The notes under the pieces are model-generated. The model was given only the letters and a program-made list of their open reading frames with translations. It did not search any database and was not told the origin of the DNA. Shown here piece after piece: positions 44,811-54,067 of a stretch of 64,000 nucleotides of DNA. Within the stretch, counting starts at the first letter, position 1; each line of letters starts with the position of its first letter. The stretch comes from Chloroflexota bacterium (GTDB lineage Bacteria; Chloroflexota; Anaerolineae; Anaerolineales; Villigracilaceae), in assembly GCA_013112685.1 (NCBI GenBank), contig JABFGC010000001.1, positions 1,240,001 through 1,304,000 of the forward strand, in the 5' to 3' direction. Position numbers and translations under genes: made by a program.

Positions 44811-46959
44811 TCAACTTTGTCCCACCGGAAACTCTTCTTGTTTGTGACCGTTGCCGCCGCCAACCTTGACCGGCGCGCGGCGGCCCGCCACATATACCGT
44901 CGTCGGCTGGCTTTCGGCTTTCGACCGTCCATCGTCCGCCGCGCTCCGCGGGCGTCCCTCGTCCACCGTCCGTCGTCCATCGTCCAGCCTGAACTGTTTG
45001 ACCAGTTCCTGTAACGCCTGCGCCATCTCGTTCAGCGACTGGGCGCTGGCGGTCACTTCCTCCACCTGCGCGCTCATCTCTTCCGCGCTTGCGCTCACCT
45101 CTTCCACCGCCGCGCTGTTCTCTTCGCTCACGCTGGCAATGTTCTCGATGGCTTGCGTCACTTCGCTGGAGCCAGCCGCCATTTCTTCGGTGGCGGCGGT
45201 ATTCTCTTCCACCACCGCGCTGACCGAGTCCATGGCGCTCACCAACTCGTTGGCAGAGACGCTCATCTTTTGGACGGTTGCCGCCGCTTCCGCCGCCCCC
45301 TTCTGCACCGCCTCCACCGCGCTCAGGATGCTCGTCAATGCCTGGCCCGACTCGTTTGCCTTGCCCACGCCGGTTTCGACTTCCACCGCGCTTTCATTCA
45401 TCGCCGCCACGGCTTCATTGACCGTGACCTGAATCCCCTTGATGAGAGCGGCGATCTCTTTGGTCGCCCCCGCGCTCTTCTCCGCCAGTTTGCGGACCTC
45501 GTCCGCCACCACGGCAAAGCCTTTGCCGTGCTCGCCCGCCCGCGCGGCTTCGATGGCGGCGTTCAGCGCCAGCAGGTTGGTCTGGGAGGCGATGTCGTCA
45601 ATCGTCTCCACGATCGTGCCGATTTGGTCGGAACGCTGACCCATCTCCTTGACCTTTTCGGCGGAGACCCCCACCTTGGAGCGGATGGTTTCCATGCCTT
45701 TGATGGTTTCTGACACGGTCTGCGCTCCGGCGCGCGCTTCCTGGGCGGCTTGCGCCGAGCCTTGCGCATCTGCCAGGGCGATGGCTTCCACCTGCTGGAT
45801 GGCGGCGGTGATCTGGGAGGTGACGATGGAGGCTTTGCCGACGGCGGTCGCCTGTTCCTGCGCGCCCTTCGCCACGCCGTCAATGGCGCGTTTCATCTGT
45901 TCGACGGAGGCGGCGGTGCGGGTGACGCCTTCGGTCTGCTGGGCGGTGCCTTTGGCGACCTGCTGGATGGTGGTGGCGATCTGTGAGGTCGCTTCTCCCG
46001 CCTGGTTGGCGGAAGCGGCGAGTTGCCCCTGAGGCCGCGCCCACGCTGACGGCGTTTTCAGTCACCTGGCTGATGAGCGTCCGCAGGTTGGCGATCATCT
46101 CGACGAACGACTGGCCCGTCTCCTGCAGGCGGGCGATCATCGCATTGAAAGCCTGCGCCAGGTCGCCCATCTCGTCGCTCGACTTGTAGGTCAAGGTCTT
46201 CACTTGAAGAGTCGCGGTGGCGGTCAAATCGCCTCCGGCAATTGCGGCGCTGGCTTGCGCCAGACTCGCCAAATCAGTCTGAGCAATTTGCTCGGCGGTC
46301 TGCGCCATGAGTTTGGCGGCATTAGCCATCGAGCGCGCCAGGAAGAAGGCGACGCCCAAGCCGGCCAGCACCGCCGCCACTGCAACAGCGATGATAATGT
46401 TGCGCGATTGGGCGTACAGCACGGCGCTATCGTCATAGGCTTTCTTACCCAGTTCTTCGTTGAGCTTGACCAGCGCCGTCAACGTGTCGTCAGCCACTTT
46501 TATCTTGTCCTTGCCTTCGCCATTAATCAATGCCATTGCCTCCTCATTATTCTTGGCGTAGCTCAACTCGATGATCTTGTTGGCAATCGCCCGGTACTCG
46601 GGCCAGGCGGCATCGAACTGGGCAAGCAACTCCTTTTCCTTATCGGTCAGGTCGGTCTTCCGGTACTCGTCCAGCAATGCCATCATTTGCTTCTCATCGT
46701 CATCCATTTTAGTGACGAGAGCATCCATCGTTGGTTTATCGCTCGCGATAACGTGGGCAAGTACATCCCGGTCGAAGTAGATTAGGTATTGATTGGCGAC
46801 CGCAACCTGCCGTATAGGCTCCAGGTTGTTCAGGTACATACTGTTGAGCATATTGTTGATGGTATTGGCGGCGTTGACGCCCACCGCGCCGACGATGGCG
46901 GTCAGCGCCAGCACTGCGGCAAATGCCAGCAGTAGTTTGTTGCGAATATTGAGTTTCAT
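44811..46959 (-). CDS. Methyl-accepting chemotaxis protein (frameshifted)
   Basis: About 716 residues. The N-terminal transmembrane helix [20 protein letters not shown] is followed by a four-helix-bundle periplasmic sensor (about 35-185), a second transmembrane helix ([20 protein letters not shown]), a HAMP domain and the cytoplasmic signalling hairpin with its conserved tip, [10 protein letters not shown]...[20 protein letters not shown] in pieces. The frame break at C4 46026-46029 is cured by dropping one G on the minus strand ([12 protein letters not shown]). The C-terminal tail is translated from a repeat (44911-44988). It is co-transcribed with cheW, 61 nt upstream, and signals to CheA. 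Confidence 0.92.
44911..44988. repeat. CGTCCATCGTCC-type repeat in the mcp 3' end
   Basis: Repeats of GTCCATCGTCC, GTCCACCGTCC and CGTCGTCCATCGTCC are translated on the minus strand as [14 protein letters not shown] and [10 protein letters not shown]. They extend the receptor tail beyond the signalling domain. Confidence 0.7.
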
Positions 46960-47020
46960 GTTGGTTTTTTCCTTTTCGGTTTGATTGGGGCTTTGCCCCT
47001 GGTTTCCAACCGGTGCGGCT

Positions 47021-47479
47021 CAGGCTGCCGCCGGAAGGCTGGTCAGGCTGGTCTTTTCCTCTGCCGAGAGCAGTCTGCCCAGGTCGAGCAGGGTCACCAG
47101 CCGCTCATCCGTTTTGGCGATGCCGCGGATGAAGGCTGACTCTGCGGTGGTGGCAATGGGCGGCGGCGGCTCGACGCTCGATGGGCTGACCCGCAAAGAC
47201 CTCGCTTACCCCGTCCACCACAATGCCCACCGTGGTTCCGCTCACCTCAACGACGACGATGCGGGTGTCCTTGGTGAACTCTTTGAGCGGCAGTCCAAAA
47301 CGCTTCCGCAGGTCAATCACCGGCAGGATTTTGCCGCGCAGGTTGGTCACGCCCTCCACAAACACCGGGGCGCGCGGCACGGCGGTGATGGCTTGCATCT
47401 TGATGATGCTCTCCACCGCCGAAATATCCACCCCGTAGTGTTCGTACGCCAGTTCAAAAACTACAAGCTGTTGTTCCAT
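47021..47479 (-). CDS. cheW: CheW chemotaxis coupling protein (frameshifted)
   Basis: About 152 residues after correction. MEQQLVVFELAYEHYGVDIS, VEGVTNLRGKILPVIDLRKR and GIVVDGVSEVL are classic CheW motifs. CheW couples MCPs to CheA. The frame break at AAA 47195-47197 (one T too many on the minus strand) is cured to give VLRVSPSSVEPPPP and the ending DLGRLLSAEEKTSLTSL. ATG 47479 has GGAG nine nt upstream. The same frame stays open upstream to ATG 47719 through a Cys-rich leader (CRCC, CPAC) with its own ribosome site, so a longer zinc-ribbon-CheW form cannot be excluded. Confidence 0.88.
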
Positions 47480-48208
47480 TGTTTTCATCTCCATTGGATT
47501 TGCGGCTTCACAAGAGTATCCTGTCTCTTGAAATAACCTCGCCCGGGCATTGCCAAAACCGCCGCCTGCGCCTGGCTCGGCGGGAACGGCGCAGACCCGC
47601 CGGGCTTGTTCCGCCAGCCCGATGCGAAAACGGCACGCCGGGCAGGTTTTCATCGCCTGCGCCAGCAGGCAGCATCTGCACGTTGCGGCATAAAACTCTT
47701 TTCTTTCCTGGTCGTTCATGTTCAGCCTCTTCCGAATCACACGATGCGGTTTTGCAAGGTGCGTCCATTGTAGGAGGGCGCGGGATATTCAGCAATAAAA
47801 AAAGGGGTAAGAAATCATTAATATCGCGTGAAAAAGCCCGCCCGCCGGCGACCGTTGAAAATCGGCGGGACTCAAATCGTGTGACGATGGGCGGGGCGAA
47901 CCTCTCTTCGATTTCACACGATTTTTACGGGGATTATCGAAATGAAAAGTTATACTGGGACAAATTCGCAACCCATTGATTCGTTCGAGAGGTTTTGTGG
48001 ACACCGATCAGGCTTCATCCGTCGAAACAGAAGAAATAAAACGGGACCCGCCAAAGGGGACCGAACATGCCCGGGATGAGGGAAGCAGGCGCAGGTCTCG
48101 AAATGAAGCGGGAGCCGGAACGCCTCTCCCCGGACCCGCGGGCTGGGCGACGCCTCCCGGGCGGAATCCATCCCGCCAATTTCCCCCGGCTTATCGTTTA
48201 CCTGCATC
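47480..48208. other. Interval with Cys-rich leader frame and otherwise no clear gene
   Basis: 47488-47719 on the minus strand is the Cys-rich frame that may extend CheW or be a small protein (MNDQERKEFYAATCRCC). From 47780 to 48060 the sequence is more AT-rich, with no supported gene; divergent promoters for cheW-mcp and the plus-strand genes should lie here. 48060-48208 may encode an N-terminal part of the following IS200-like protein in another frame. Confidence 0.5.
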
Positions 48209-48568
48209 TTGATTCCCCGTTTCAGCCACCATTACCTGGCGGGCGACATCGTCGAGCGCCTGACGGATTGGATGAAGCAGATTTGCATTTCCTACGGCTG
48301 GCGGATGGAGGCGCTTTCGATCCGCCCCGGATATGTGCAATGGGTGATGCGCGTGCCGTTGAACGCGAACCCCGCCCAGTTCATGCGGCTGACGCGGCGG
48401 CATACCTCCGAGAAAATCTTCGAAGAGTTTCCGCGCTTCCGGCGCGAGAATATTTCCGGCGAATTTTGGGCGCCTGGAAACTTTGTCTTCCCCGGCGATC
48501 AATTGCAGACGCTCGAAGCCGTCAACGCCATGATCCTGCAAACGCGCCGGCAGCAGGGTCTCGCTTAA
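48209..48568 (+). CDS. IS200-like (Y1 HUH transposase-fold) protein lacking catalytic residues
   Basis: 119 residues from a TTG codon; the true start may be upstream (a one-base shift near 48211 would join RLIVYLHL to IPRFSHHYLAG). The pattern matches the Y1 transposase domain: LAGDIVERLTDWM, YGWRMEALSIRPGYVQWVM, TRRHTSEKIFEEFPRF and EFWAPGNFVFPG correspond to the usual GW..EAL.VMPDHVHLLV, KG.SSR.LF.EFP and LW..GYFV motifs. However, the HUH motif (DHVH) reads GYVQ and the C-terminal catalytic Tyr region reads NAMILQ. A domesticated, non-transposing protein next to the motility genes is inferred. No IS ends are visible. Confidence 0.65.
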   Translation: MIPRFSHHYLAGDIVERLTDWMKQICISYGWRMEALSIRPGYVQWVMRVPLNANPAQFMRLTRRHTSEKIFEEFPRFRRENISGEFWAPGNFVFPGDQLQTLEAVNAMILQTRRQQGLA

Positions 48569-48580
48569 GAGGGTGTTGCT

Positions 48581-48615
48581 AAAGGAGTCCAGAAGTTCTA
48601 CTTCTGGACTCCTTT
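48581..48615 (+). terminator. Hairpin AAAGGAGTCCAGAAG / CTTCTGGACTCCTTT
   Basis: A perfect 15-bp stem with TTCTA loop follows the IS200-like gene. Related TTCTGGAATTCCG and TCCGCAAG-TAGAA-CTTGCGGA words continue to 48682, so it also belongs to the dispersed palindromes. The rest of the interval to 48862 must contain the flagellar operon promoter, which I could not place with confidence. Confidence 0.7.
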
Positions 48616-48862
48616 GTGTTTTACGTCTGGAATTCCGTAAATTCTGCTTCTGGAATTCCGCAAGTAGAACTTGCGGAGTCCGCCTGTTTTCGTAGACTGA
48701 CCCACCGTCCAAATTTTATCGCTCCAGCCGCCGAGGGCATAACGCGGGAAATATTTAGCAAATCTTTATATCCCCTTCACGGTCTATTTACAGAAAAAAG
48801 GACGACCTTGCGCTACAGTTGGGCGTGGATATGACCTGGCTGGACAAACGAGGAAGATTGCC

Positions 48863-49078
48863 GTGATCTTTGTCACCCGTACCAACGGTTCGAAACTATA
48901 CCTCAACCCTGAGTTGATCCAATCCGTGGAAGCGACTCCCGATACGGTGGTTACGCTCACGAATAACAAGAAGTTGATCGTAAGGGATACCCCTCAGGAA
49001 ATCGCGGAACGCTTCATCGAATACCGGCGGAAAACCCTCGTCCCGCCGGCTTCCGCTTCAGCCGGCGCATCATCCTAA
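48863..49078 (+). CDS. flbD: FlbD-family protein
   Basis: 71 residues from GTG. The pattern MIFVTRTNGSKLYLNPELIQ - VEATPDTVVTLTNNKKLIV is that of the short FlbD proteins found at the head of motAB-fli operons. In other bacteria they influence basal-body or motor assembly, though the biochemical role is not firmly known. motA begins 21 nt downstream, so this is the first gene of the operon. Confidence 0.88.
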   Translation: MIFVTRTNGSKLYLNPELIQSVEATPDTVVTLTNNKKLIVRDTPQEIAERFIEYRRKTLVPPASASAGASS

Positions 49079-49099
49079 AAACCGTCCTCTGGAGTAATC

Positions 49100-49927
49100 A
49101 TGGATATTGCAACCATTCTGGGTCTCATTGCGGGCCTCGTGACCGTGGTCGTGGTCTTGATCATGGATGGAGGCACGCCAGCCGAATTGTTTGCCCATCC
49201 CTCCGCCATCCTGTTGATCGTCGGCGGGTCTTTGAGCGCCACGATCATCACGACGCCGCTGAAGATCGCGATGCAACTCCCCAAATTCATCATCCAGGCG
49301 TTCACCACCAGGAATTACGACGCCGGGGCGACCATTAACCTGCTGGCGAAACTCGCCGACCGCGCCCGCCGCGACGGTTTGCTGGCGTTGGAGGAGGACA
49401 GCAAGAAGATCAAGGATAAATTCCTGCAAAAGGGCATCATGATGGTGGTGGACGGCGTGGACTCGGAACAGGTCGCGGCGATTCTGGAGACCGGCATCGA
49501 GCAGATGCGCGCGCGCCACAAACACGGGATCACGTTTTTTGCGTCGGCGGGCGCCTTTGCCCCCACGTTTGGAATCATCGGCACGGTGATGGGACTCATC
49601 AGCGTGTTGAAGCAGCTGGATAACCCGAGCGTCCTGGGCGAATCCATTGCGGCGGCGTTCCTGGCAACGCTCTGGGGTCTGTTTATGGCGAACCTGATCT
49701 ACCTGCCCATTTCGGGGAAGTTAAAGGCAAAGAGCGAAGAGGAAGCCCGCAACCGCTACATGCAGTTGGAAGGCATCCTTGCCATCCAGGCGGGTGAAAA
49801 TCCGCGCATTGTGCGCGAAAAACTCAACGCGTTCCTCGCCCCGGGAGAGATCAAGGATGGCGAGGCAAAAGCCAGAGGCGCAGACCGGAAAGCCCCGGCT
49901 GGCAAACCTGAAAAGGCGCAGGCATAA
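49100..49927 (+). CDS. motA: Flagellar motor stator protein MotA
   Basis: 275 residues with four membrane segments: LGLIAGLVTVVVVLIM, SAILLIVGGSLSA, and GAFAPTFGIIGTVMGLISVL with SIAAAFLATLWGLFMANL. The cytoplasmic loop carries the charged residues contacting FliG. MotA and MotB form the ion-conducting stator. Whether Na or H is used cannot be read directly. A Lys/Ala-rich tail of about 25 residues extends the C-terminus. GGAG six nt upstream supports ATG 49100. motB follows after 3 nt. Confidence 0.95.
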   Translation: MDIATILGLIAGLVTVVVVLIMDGGTPAELFAHPSAILLIVGGSLSATIITTPLKIAMQLPKFIIQAFTTRNYDAGATINLLAKLADRARRDGLLALEEDSKKIKDKFLQKGIMMVVDGVDSEQVAAILETGIEQMRARHKHGITFFASAGAFAPTFGIIGTVMGLISVLKQLDNPSVLGESIAAAFLATLWGLFMANLIYLPISGKLKAKSEEEARNRYMQLEGILAIQAGENPRIVREKLNAFLAPGEIKDGEAKARGADRKAPAGKPEKAQA

Positions 49928-49930
49928 ACC

Positions 49931-50704
49931 ATGTCCCGCCAACGGCACGAAGAGCACGAGGAACATCACGACGAGCGCTGGCTGGTCAGCTACGCGGACT
50001 TCATCACGCTGTTGATGGTGTTGTTCGTCGTCCTGTATTCGATGTCGCAGGTGGATATCGAAAAGTACCGCCGCCTGGCAGACAGTATGCGCACCGCTTT
50101 CACGGTGGGCGGACCCTCCCAGGTGGTGGACAGCCAGATCAACCAGGCGGGCGGCACAAAGGAGGATGGTTCCTCAAAACCGATCGTGGTGCCGGGCATT
50201 CCCGAAGGTCCCACCCAATCGGAGGAGGTCGCCGGGCAATTGACGAACATGCTGGCTTCGCAAAACCTGGGGAGCGCCGTCAGCGTTCAGACCAACATCG
50301 AGGGGGTGTTGATCTCGCTCAGCGAGCGCCTGATCTTCAGCGAAAACCAGACCGACCTGCCCGCCGAGGCGTACCCGGTGCTGGATACCATCGTGGAGAT
50401 GCTGCGTCCGATCGGCAACCAGGTGCGGCTGGTGGGGCACACGAACAATACCCCCTCCTCCAATCCGCTCTACCCGACCAATTGGGAGTTGTCACTGGGG
50501 CGCGCCCTGTCGGTGGCGCGGTATATGATGAACGCCGGGATCGCCCCGGAGCGTTTCATCATTGCCGGGGAAGGGGAATACGCCCCGTTGTTCCCGAACG
50601 ATACCGAAGAACACAAGGGGCTGAATGCCCGGGTGGAAATCATCATCGTCTACCCGGTGGAGAACAATCTGATCAATCCCGGCATCCCCAGCATCGCGCC
50701 GTGA
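49931..50704 (+). CDS. motB: Flagellar motor stator protein MotB
   Basis: 257 residues. The His/Glu-rich N-terminus leads into RWLVSYADFITLLMVLFVVLY, which contains the essential ion-binding Asp (D23) in the single membrane helix. The OmpA-like peptidoglycan-binding domain is at about 130-245 (VRLVGHTNNTPSSNPL, NWELSLGRALSVARYM, GLNARVEIIIVYP). Anchoring to peptidoglycan fits a cell wall-containing species. fliL begins 38 nt downstream. Confidence 0.95.
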   Translation: MSRQRHEEHEEHHDERWLVSYADFITLLMVLFVVLYSMSQVDIEKYRRLADSMRTAFTVGGPSQVVDSQINQAGGTKEDGSSKPIVVPGIPEGPTQSEEVAGQLTNMLASQNLGSAVSVQTNIEGVLISLSERLIFSENQTDLPAEAYPVLDTIVEMLRPIGNQVRLVGHTNNTPSSNPLYPTNWELSLGRALSVARYMMNAGIAPERFIIAGEGEYAPLFPNDTEEHKGLNARVEIIIVYPVENNLINPGIPSIAP

Positions 50705-50742
50705 CGCTCCCCCGTCGGTCCGCCGCTCAAAGGTGAAAGAAT

Positions 50743-51321
50743 ATGCTCAAGAAAATTTTGAACGTCCTCAATGTCGTCACACAAATCGTTTTGATCCTCA
50801 CCTCCCTGGTGTCCATGTTCACCGCCTACGTCCTGTTCGCGCCCGATAATCTGCCCAAGCCTTTTCGCCTGGTTTACGATTATTCGAGCGCCGTCCCGGT
50901 TGCCTCCTTTGAACCGGAGGCTGAACAGCCGACCCCGTCGCCGGAACCGCATATATATCTCCCCGGCGAGGGCATCATGGTGGACATGTCCACGAAGATC
51001 ATCAACCTGGTGGACCCGACCGGGCGGCGTTACATCCGCCTGACCACCGTGGTGGAGTTCGCCCCCGACAACGAGGAATACGCCTCGATGCCGGAGGAGG
51101 AAAAGACAGCCTACCTGACCGAGTTCGAGGACAAACTCAATTCCCGCCTGCCCATCATGGACGACATCATCATCACGCTTCTCTCCACCAAAACCTACGA
51201 AGACCTGTACACCGCCGACGGCAAGGAAAGACTGCGGGCGGAGATCATGAACGCCCTCTCCAGCAAACTCCCCGACCTGCATATCATCTCGATCTATTTC
51301 ACGGAATTTGTGGTGCAGTAA
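50743..51321 (+). CDS. fliL: Flagellar basal body-associated protein FliL
   Basis: 192 residues with one N-terminal membrane helix (about 10-32) and a C-terminal domain of FliL type: DMSTKIINLVDPTGRRYIRL, VVEFAPDNEEY, DIIITLLSTKTYEDLYTADG and KLPDLHIISIYFTEFVVQ. FliL surrounds the stator and modulates torque. There is an unusually long insert before the first beta strand (about residues 45-80). fliM follows after 2 nt. Confidence 0.92.
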   Translation: MLKKILNVLNVVTQIVLILTSLVSMFTAYVLFAPDNLPKPFRLVYDYSSAVPVASFEPEAEQPTPSPEPHIYLPGEGIMVDMSTKIINLVDPTGRRYIRLTTVVEFAPDNEEYASMPEEEKTAYLTEFEDKLNSRLPIMDDIIITLLSTKTYEDLYTADGKERLRAEIMNALSSKLPDLHIISIYFTEFVVQ

Positions 51322-51323
51322 CC

Positions 51324-52364
51324 ATGCTGGCTCAATCTGAAATTGACGCGTTGTTGTCCGGCACGATCGAGATGGACCAAAAGGATGGCGGGGACCGGGT
51401 CAACCTGGCTGGAATCATGAACCAGCCGGGCGAGCAGCCGAAAAACAGCGGCGATGAGGAGAAACGCATCCAAACCTATAACTTCTGGTCGCCCGCCCGG
51501 TTTTCCAAGGAGCAAATGCGCGCGGTGGAACTGGTGCACGAGGACCTGTGCGAACGCCTGACCACCTCCCTGCCCAGTTTTTTGCGGACCAACGTGCGCC
51601 CGCACCTGATCCACATGGAGCAGGGCCGCTTCCACGACTTCATCAAGGATTTTCCGCCCAGTACGTTGTTCCACATCATTTCGCTCGCGCCCCTGCCCGG
51701 GCACATGGTGCTCACCATGAGTCTCAACGTCAGTTATTTGATCCTGGAACAGCGCCTCGGCGGGAAGATCGAAGGCCGCTTCAAGGAACATGCGTTGACC
51801 GAGATCGACCAGTCCCTGTTGCGCGGACTCGTCGAGCACATGTCCGGCGACCTCAAAGGCGCGTGGGGCAAGGTCGTATCGCTCGAGCCGTCGCTGGAGG
51901 ACAGCACGGTCAACCAGCATTGGGTGCAGATGATGATGGGAAATGAACGCGTCGTGCTGTTGACCATCGAACTCGTCATCCAGGGCGTGACCGGCACGAT
52001 GAGCATTTTCATCCCGTTCAATACGCTGAAGCCGATCACCAACGTACTCAATCCGCACATCTGGATCGCCGGGCGCAAGGAACAGCAGCAGGACCCGGCC
52101 GCGCGCCGGACCGCCATCCAGACCATGATGAAGGCGGTCGTCCCGGTCAAGGTGCTTCTGGGAAATGCCGACCTCACCATGCAGGACCTGATGAATTTAT
52201 CCGTCGGGGATGTCATCGAACTGGACAGCGCCATCGAGAACCCGCTGGTGGTGCAGGTGGCGAACAAAAAACAGTTCTATGCCCGGGTGGGAAAATCCCG
52301 CAAACACCTGGGGATTCAGATCTGCGGCGTATATCGTGACGGGCAAGTCCAGCCCGATTGTTGA
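51324..52364 (+). CDS. fliM: Flagellar motor switch protein FliM
   Basis: 346 residues. The N-terminal LAQSEIDALLSG is the CheY-P binding peptide. The middle CheC-like domain (AVELVHEDLCERLTTSLPSFL, FPPSTLFHIISLAPLPGHM) and the C-terminal SpoA domain (LTMQDLMNLSVGDVIELD) are complete. It forms the C-ring with FliN and receives the chemotaxis signal. The retained CheY-binding motif implies that a CheY exists elsewhere. fliN starts 15 nt later. Confidence 0.95.
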   Translation: MLAQSEIDALLSGTIEMDQKDGGDRVNLAGIMNQPGEQPKNSGDEEKRIQTYNFWSPARFSKEQMRAVELVHEDLCERLTTSLPSFLRTNVRPHLIHMEQGRFHDFIKDFPPSTLFHIISLAPLPGHMVLTMSLNVSYLILEQRLGGKIEGRFKEHALTEIDQSLLRGLVEHMSGDLKGAWGKVVSLEPSLEDSTVNQHWVQMMMGNERVVLLTIELVIQGVTGTMSIFIPFNTLKPITNVLNPHIWIAGRKEQQQDPAARRTAIQTMMKAVVPVKVLLGNADLTMQDLMNLSVGDVIELDSAIENPLVVQVANKKQFYARVGKSRKHLGIQICGVYRDGQVQPDC

Positions 52365-52379
52365 GGAAGGTAAAGCCGA

Positions 52380-52733
52380 ATGGAAAATCTCGATTTGGAA
52401 AACAAGGTACTGGTCGGTGAAGGAGGCGAGACCCCGCCCCAGGAACTGCCGGAAGTGCAAGGTTCCGCGCCTTCCAATAATATTGACCTGCTGCTGGATG
52501 TCTCCATGCGCGTCACGGTCGAACTCGGGCGGACGCGCATGCAGCTGGCTCAGATCCTGGAATTGCAGCACGGCTCGGTCGTGGAATTGGACCGCCTCGC
52601 AGGCGACCCGGTGGACGTCTTCGTCAACGACTGCATGGTGGCGCACGGCGAAGTAGTAGTGGTGGATGATAAATTCGGCGTCCGCATCACCGAGATGGTC
52701 TCCGCGAAGAATGGAAAGGCGGCGGCTTCCTGA
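52380..52733 (+). CDS. fliN: Flagellar motor switch protein FliN
   Basis: 117 residues. An acidic N-terminal linker leads to one SpoA domain: IDLLLDVSMRVTVELGRTRM, ILELQHGSVVELDRLAGDPV and HGEVVVVDDKFGVRITEMV. This is the C-ring switch component. Its TGA overlaps the fliO ATG (ATGA at 52733), indicating coupling. Confidence 0.95.
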   Translation: MENLDLENKVLVGEGGETPPQELPEVQGSAPSNNIDLLLDVSMRVTVELGRTRMQLAQILELQHGSVVELDRLAGDPVDVFVNDCMVAHGEVVVVDDKFGVRITEMVSAKNGKAAAS

Positions 52734-53245
52734 TGAACAATTTCCTTGCGTCCCTGCGAAGGTGGTCTGAGACGAGCAGCCCAAAACAAAAACGGACCGC
52801 GGCATTGCTGGTATTCGGTTTGCTCTCCACGCTTGCGCTTTTTGCCATGAACGGAGCCTCGACCCAAGCCGATGACCCGCCCGGCTCGACCCCGCTTTAT
52901 TTTGTGAGCGTCTTTGCGAAACTGATCGGCGTCCTGTTGCTGATCGTCGTATGTTCCATTCTGTTCCGGCGCTGGTTCCAACCCGGCTTCGGCGGGAAGT
53001 CCACCCGCCGGATGCGCCTGCTCGAAACGGTGCGGCTCTCCCCGAAACAGGCGCTTCATCTCGTCTCGATAGGCGACCGGCAACTTTTGATCGGCGCGAC
53101 AGACCAGAATATTTCCCTGATCTCCCCGGTGGAAGCCGGTTCGAATGCCGCCGAGACCGAAACCTCAGCCCCTCAACCGGACCTGGATTTTGGCTCACTG
53201 CTTCAAACCTTTCGTTCCCAACCGCCGGCCGGGTCTTCGAAATAG
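52733..53245 (+). CDS. fliO: Flagellar biosynthetic protein FliO
   Basis: 170 residues with two hydrophobic stretches (about 20-40 and 60-85) and the FliO-type motif RRMRLLETVRLSPKQALHLV - GDRQLLIGATDQNISLI. FliO is the chaperone for assembly of the FliP ring. The N-terminal extra hydrophobic segment may be a signal peptide after a long N-region. It is assigned by motif and by position between fliN and fliP. Confidence 0.88.
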   Translation: MNNFLASLRRWSETSSPKQKRTAALLVFGLLSTLALFAMNGASTQADDPPGSTPLYFVSVFAKLIGVLLLIVVCSILFRRWFQPGFGGKSTRRMRLLETVRLSPKQALHLVSIGDRQLLIGATDQNISLISPVEAGSNAAETETSAPQPDLDFGSLLQTFRSQPPAGSSK

Positions 53246-53261
53246 AAAAACAAGTTTTGCC

Positions 53262-54055
53262 ATGAACAAGTTGTTTTCCAAAGTTTCAAGAGGTATGCGC
53301 AATTCACGAACCAGGGTTTTTCTCGTTCTGGGTCTGCTCCTCGTTTTGACGGTTTTCTGGGCGGATGTTCGACCGCCCCCGGCGTCTCGTTGACCATTGA
53401 CCCGCAGGCGTCGGAGCCGCAGCAGGTCACATCCGGCGTGAAACTGCTGGTGTTGATGACGGTGCTCTCGCTCGCGCCCGCGGTCTTGATTTTGGCAACC
53501 TCCTTCACGCGCATCGTCATCGTGCTGTCCATGCTGCGCAGCGCCATCGGGACCCCGTCCGTCCCGCCGAACCAGGTGCTGATCGGGTTGTCGCTTTTGT
53601 TGACATTTTTCATCATGTCGCCGGTCTACAAACAAATGGACGAGCAAGCCGTCCAACCGTTCCTTGCCGGGCAGATTGACCAGGAAACCGCCTTCACCCG
53701 GGCGCAAAAACCGATCCGGGAATTCATGTTCGATCAGACCCGCGAGAAAGACATCCAGTTGTTCCTTGATTTGGGGAACGCGCCTCAGCCCGCCACTCTC
53801 GACGACATCCCCACCATCACGCTTTTCCCTGCCTTTGTCATCAGCGAACTGCGGACCGCCTTCACGATGGGATTTGTGATCTACCTGCCCTTCCTGGTGA
53901 TTGACCTGGTGGTTTCGAGCATCCTGCTCTCGATGGGCATGATGATGCTGCCGCCGTCGCTCGTCTCCCTGCCCTTCAAGTTGCTGCTCTTCGTGATGGT
54001 GGACGGCTGGTATTTGATCGTCCGCAGCCTGGTGCTGAGTTTCATGGGAAGTTAG
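53262..54055 (+). CDS. fliP: Flagellar export protein FliP (frameshift in leader region)
   Basis: About 264 residues. A signal-peptide-like start MNKLFSKVSRGMRNSRTRVF precedes the core: LVLMTVLSLAPAVLILATSF, RIVIVLSMLRSAIGTPSVPP and MGMMMLPPSLVSLPFKLLLF are FliP signatures. The frame breaks near 53371 (GTTCGACC). Restoring one base (GTTCGGACC would give VRTAPGVSLTIDP) joins leader and core and would create a GGACC site. FliP, with FliQ and FliR, forms the export gate core. Confidence 0.92.
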
Positions 54056-54067
54056 GAGACCCAAACA

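Noticed and set aside
44621..44980. Minus-strand frame ending RADALIVPIGKGELVRRKI
   Set aside because: The tail looks protein-like, but the frame starts inside the repeat-derived end of mcp and crosses a hairpin; no start or ribosome site could be justified.
48770..48860. Search for a sigma28 promoter before flbD
   Set aside because: TAAA and GCCGATAA-like pieces could not be found with acceptable spacing, so no promoter was called.
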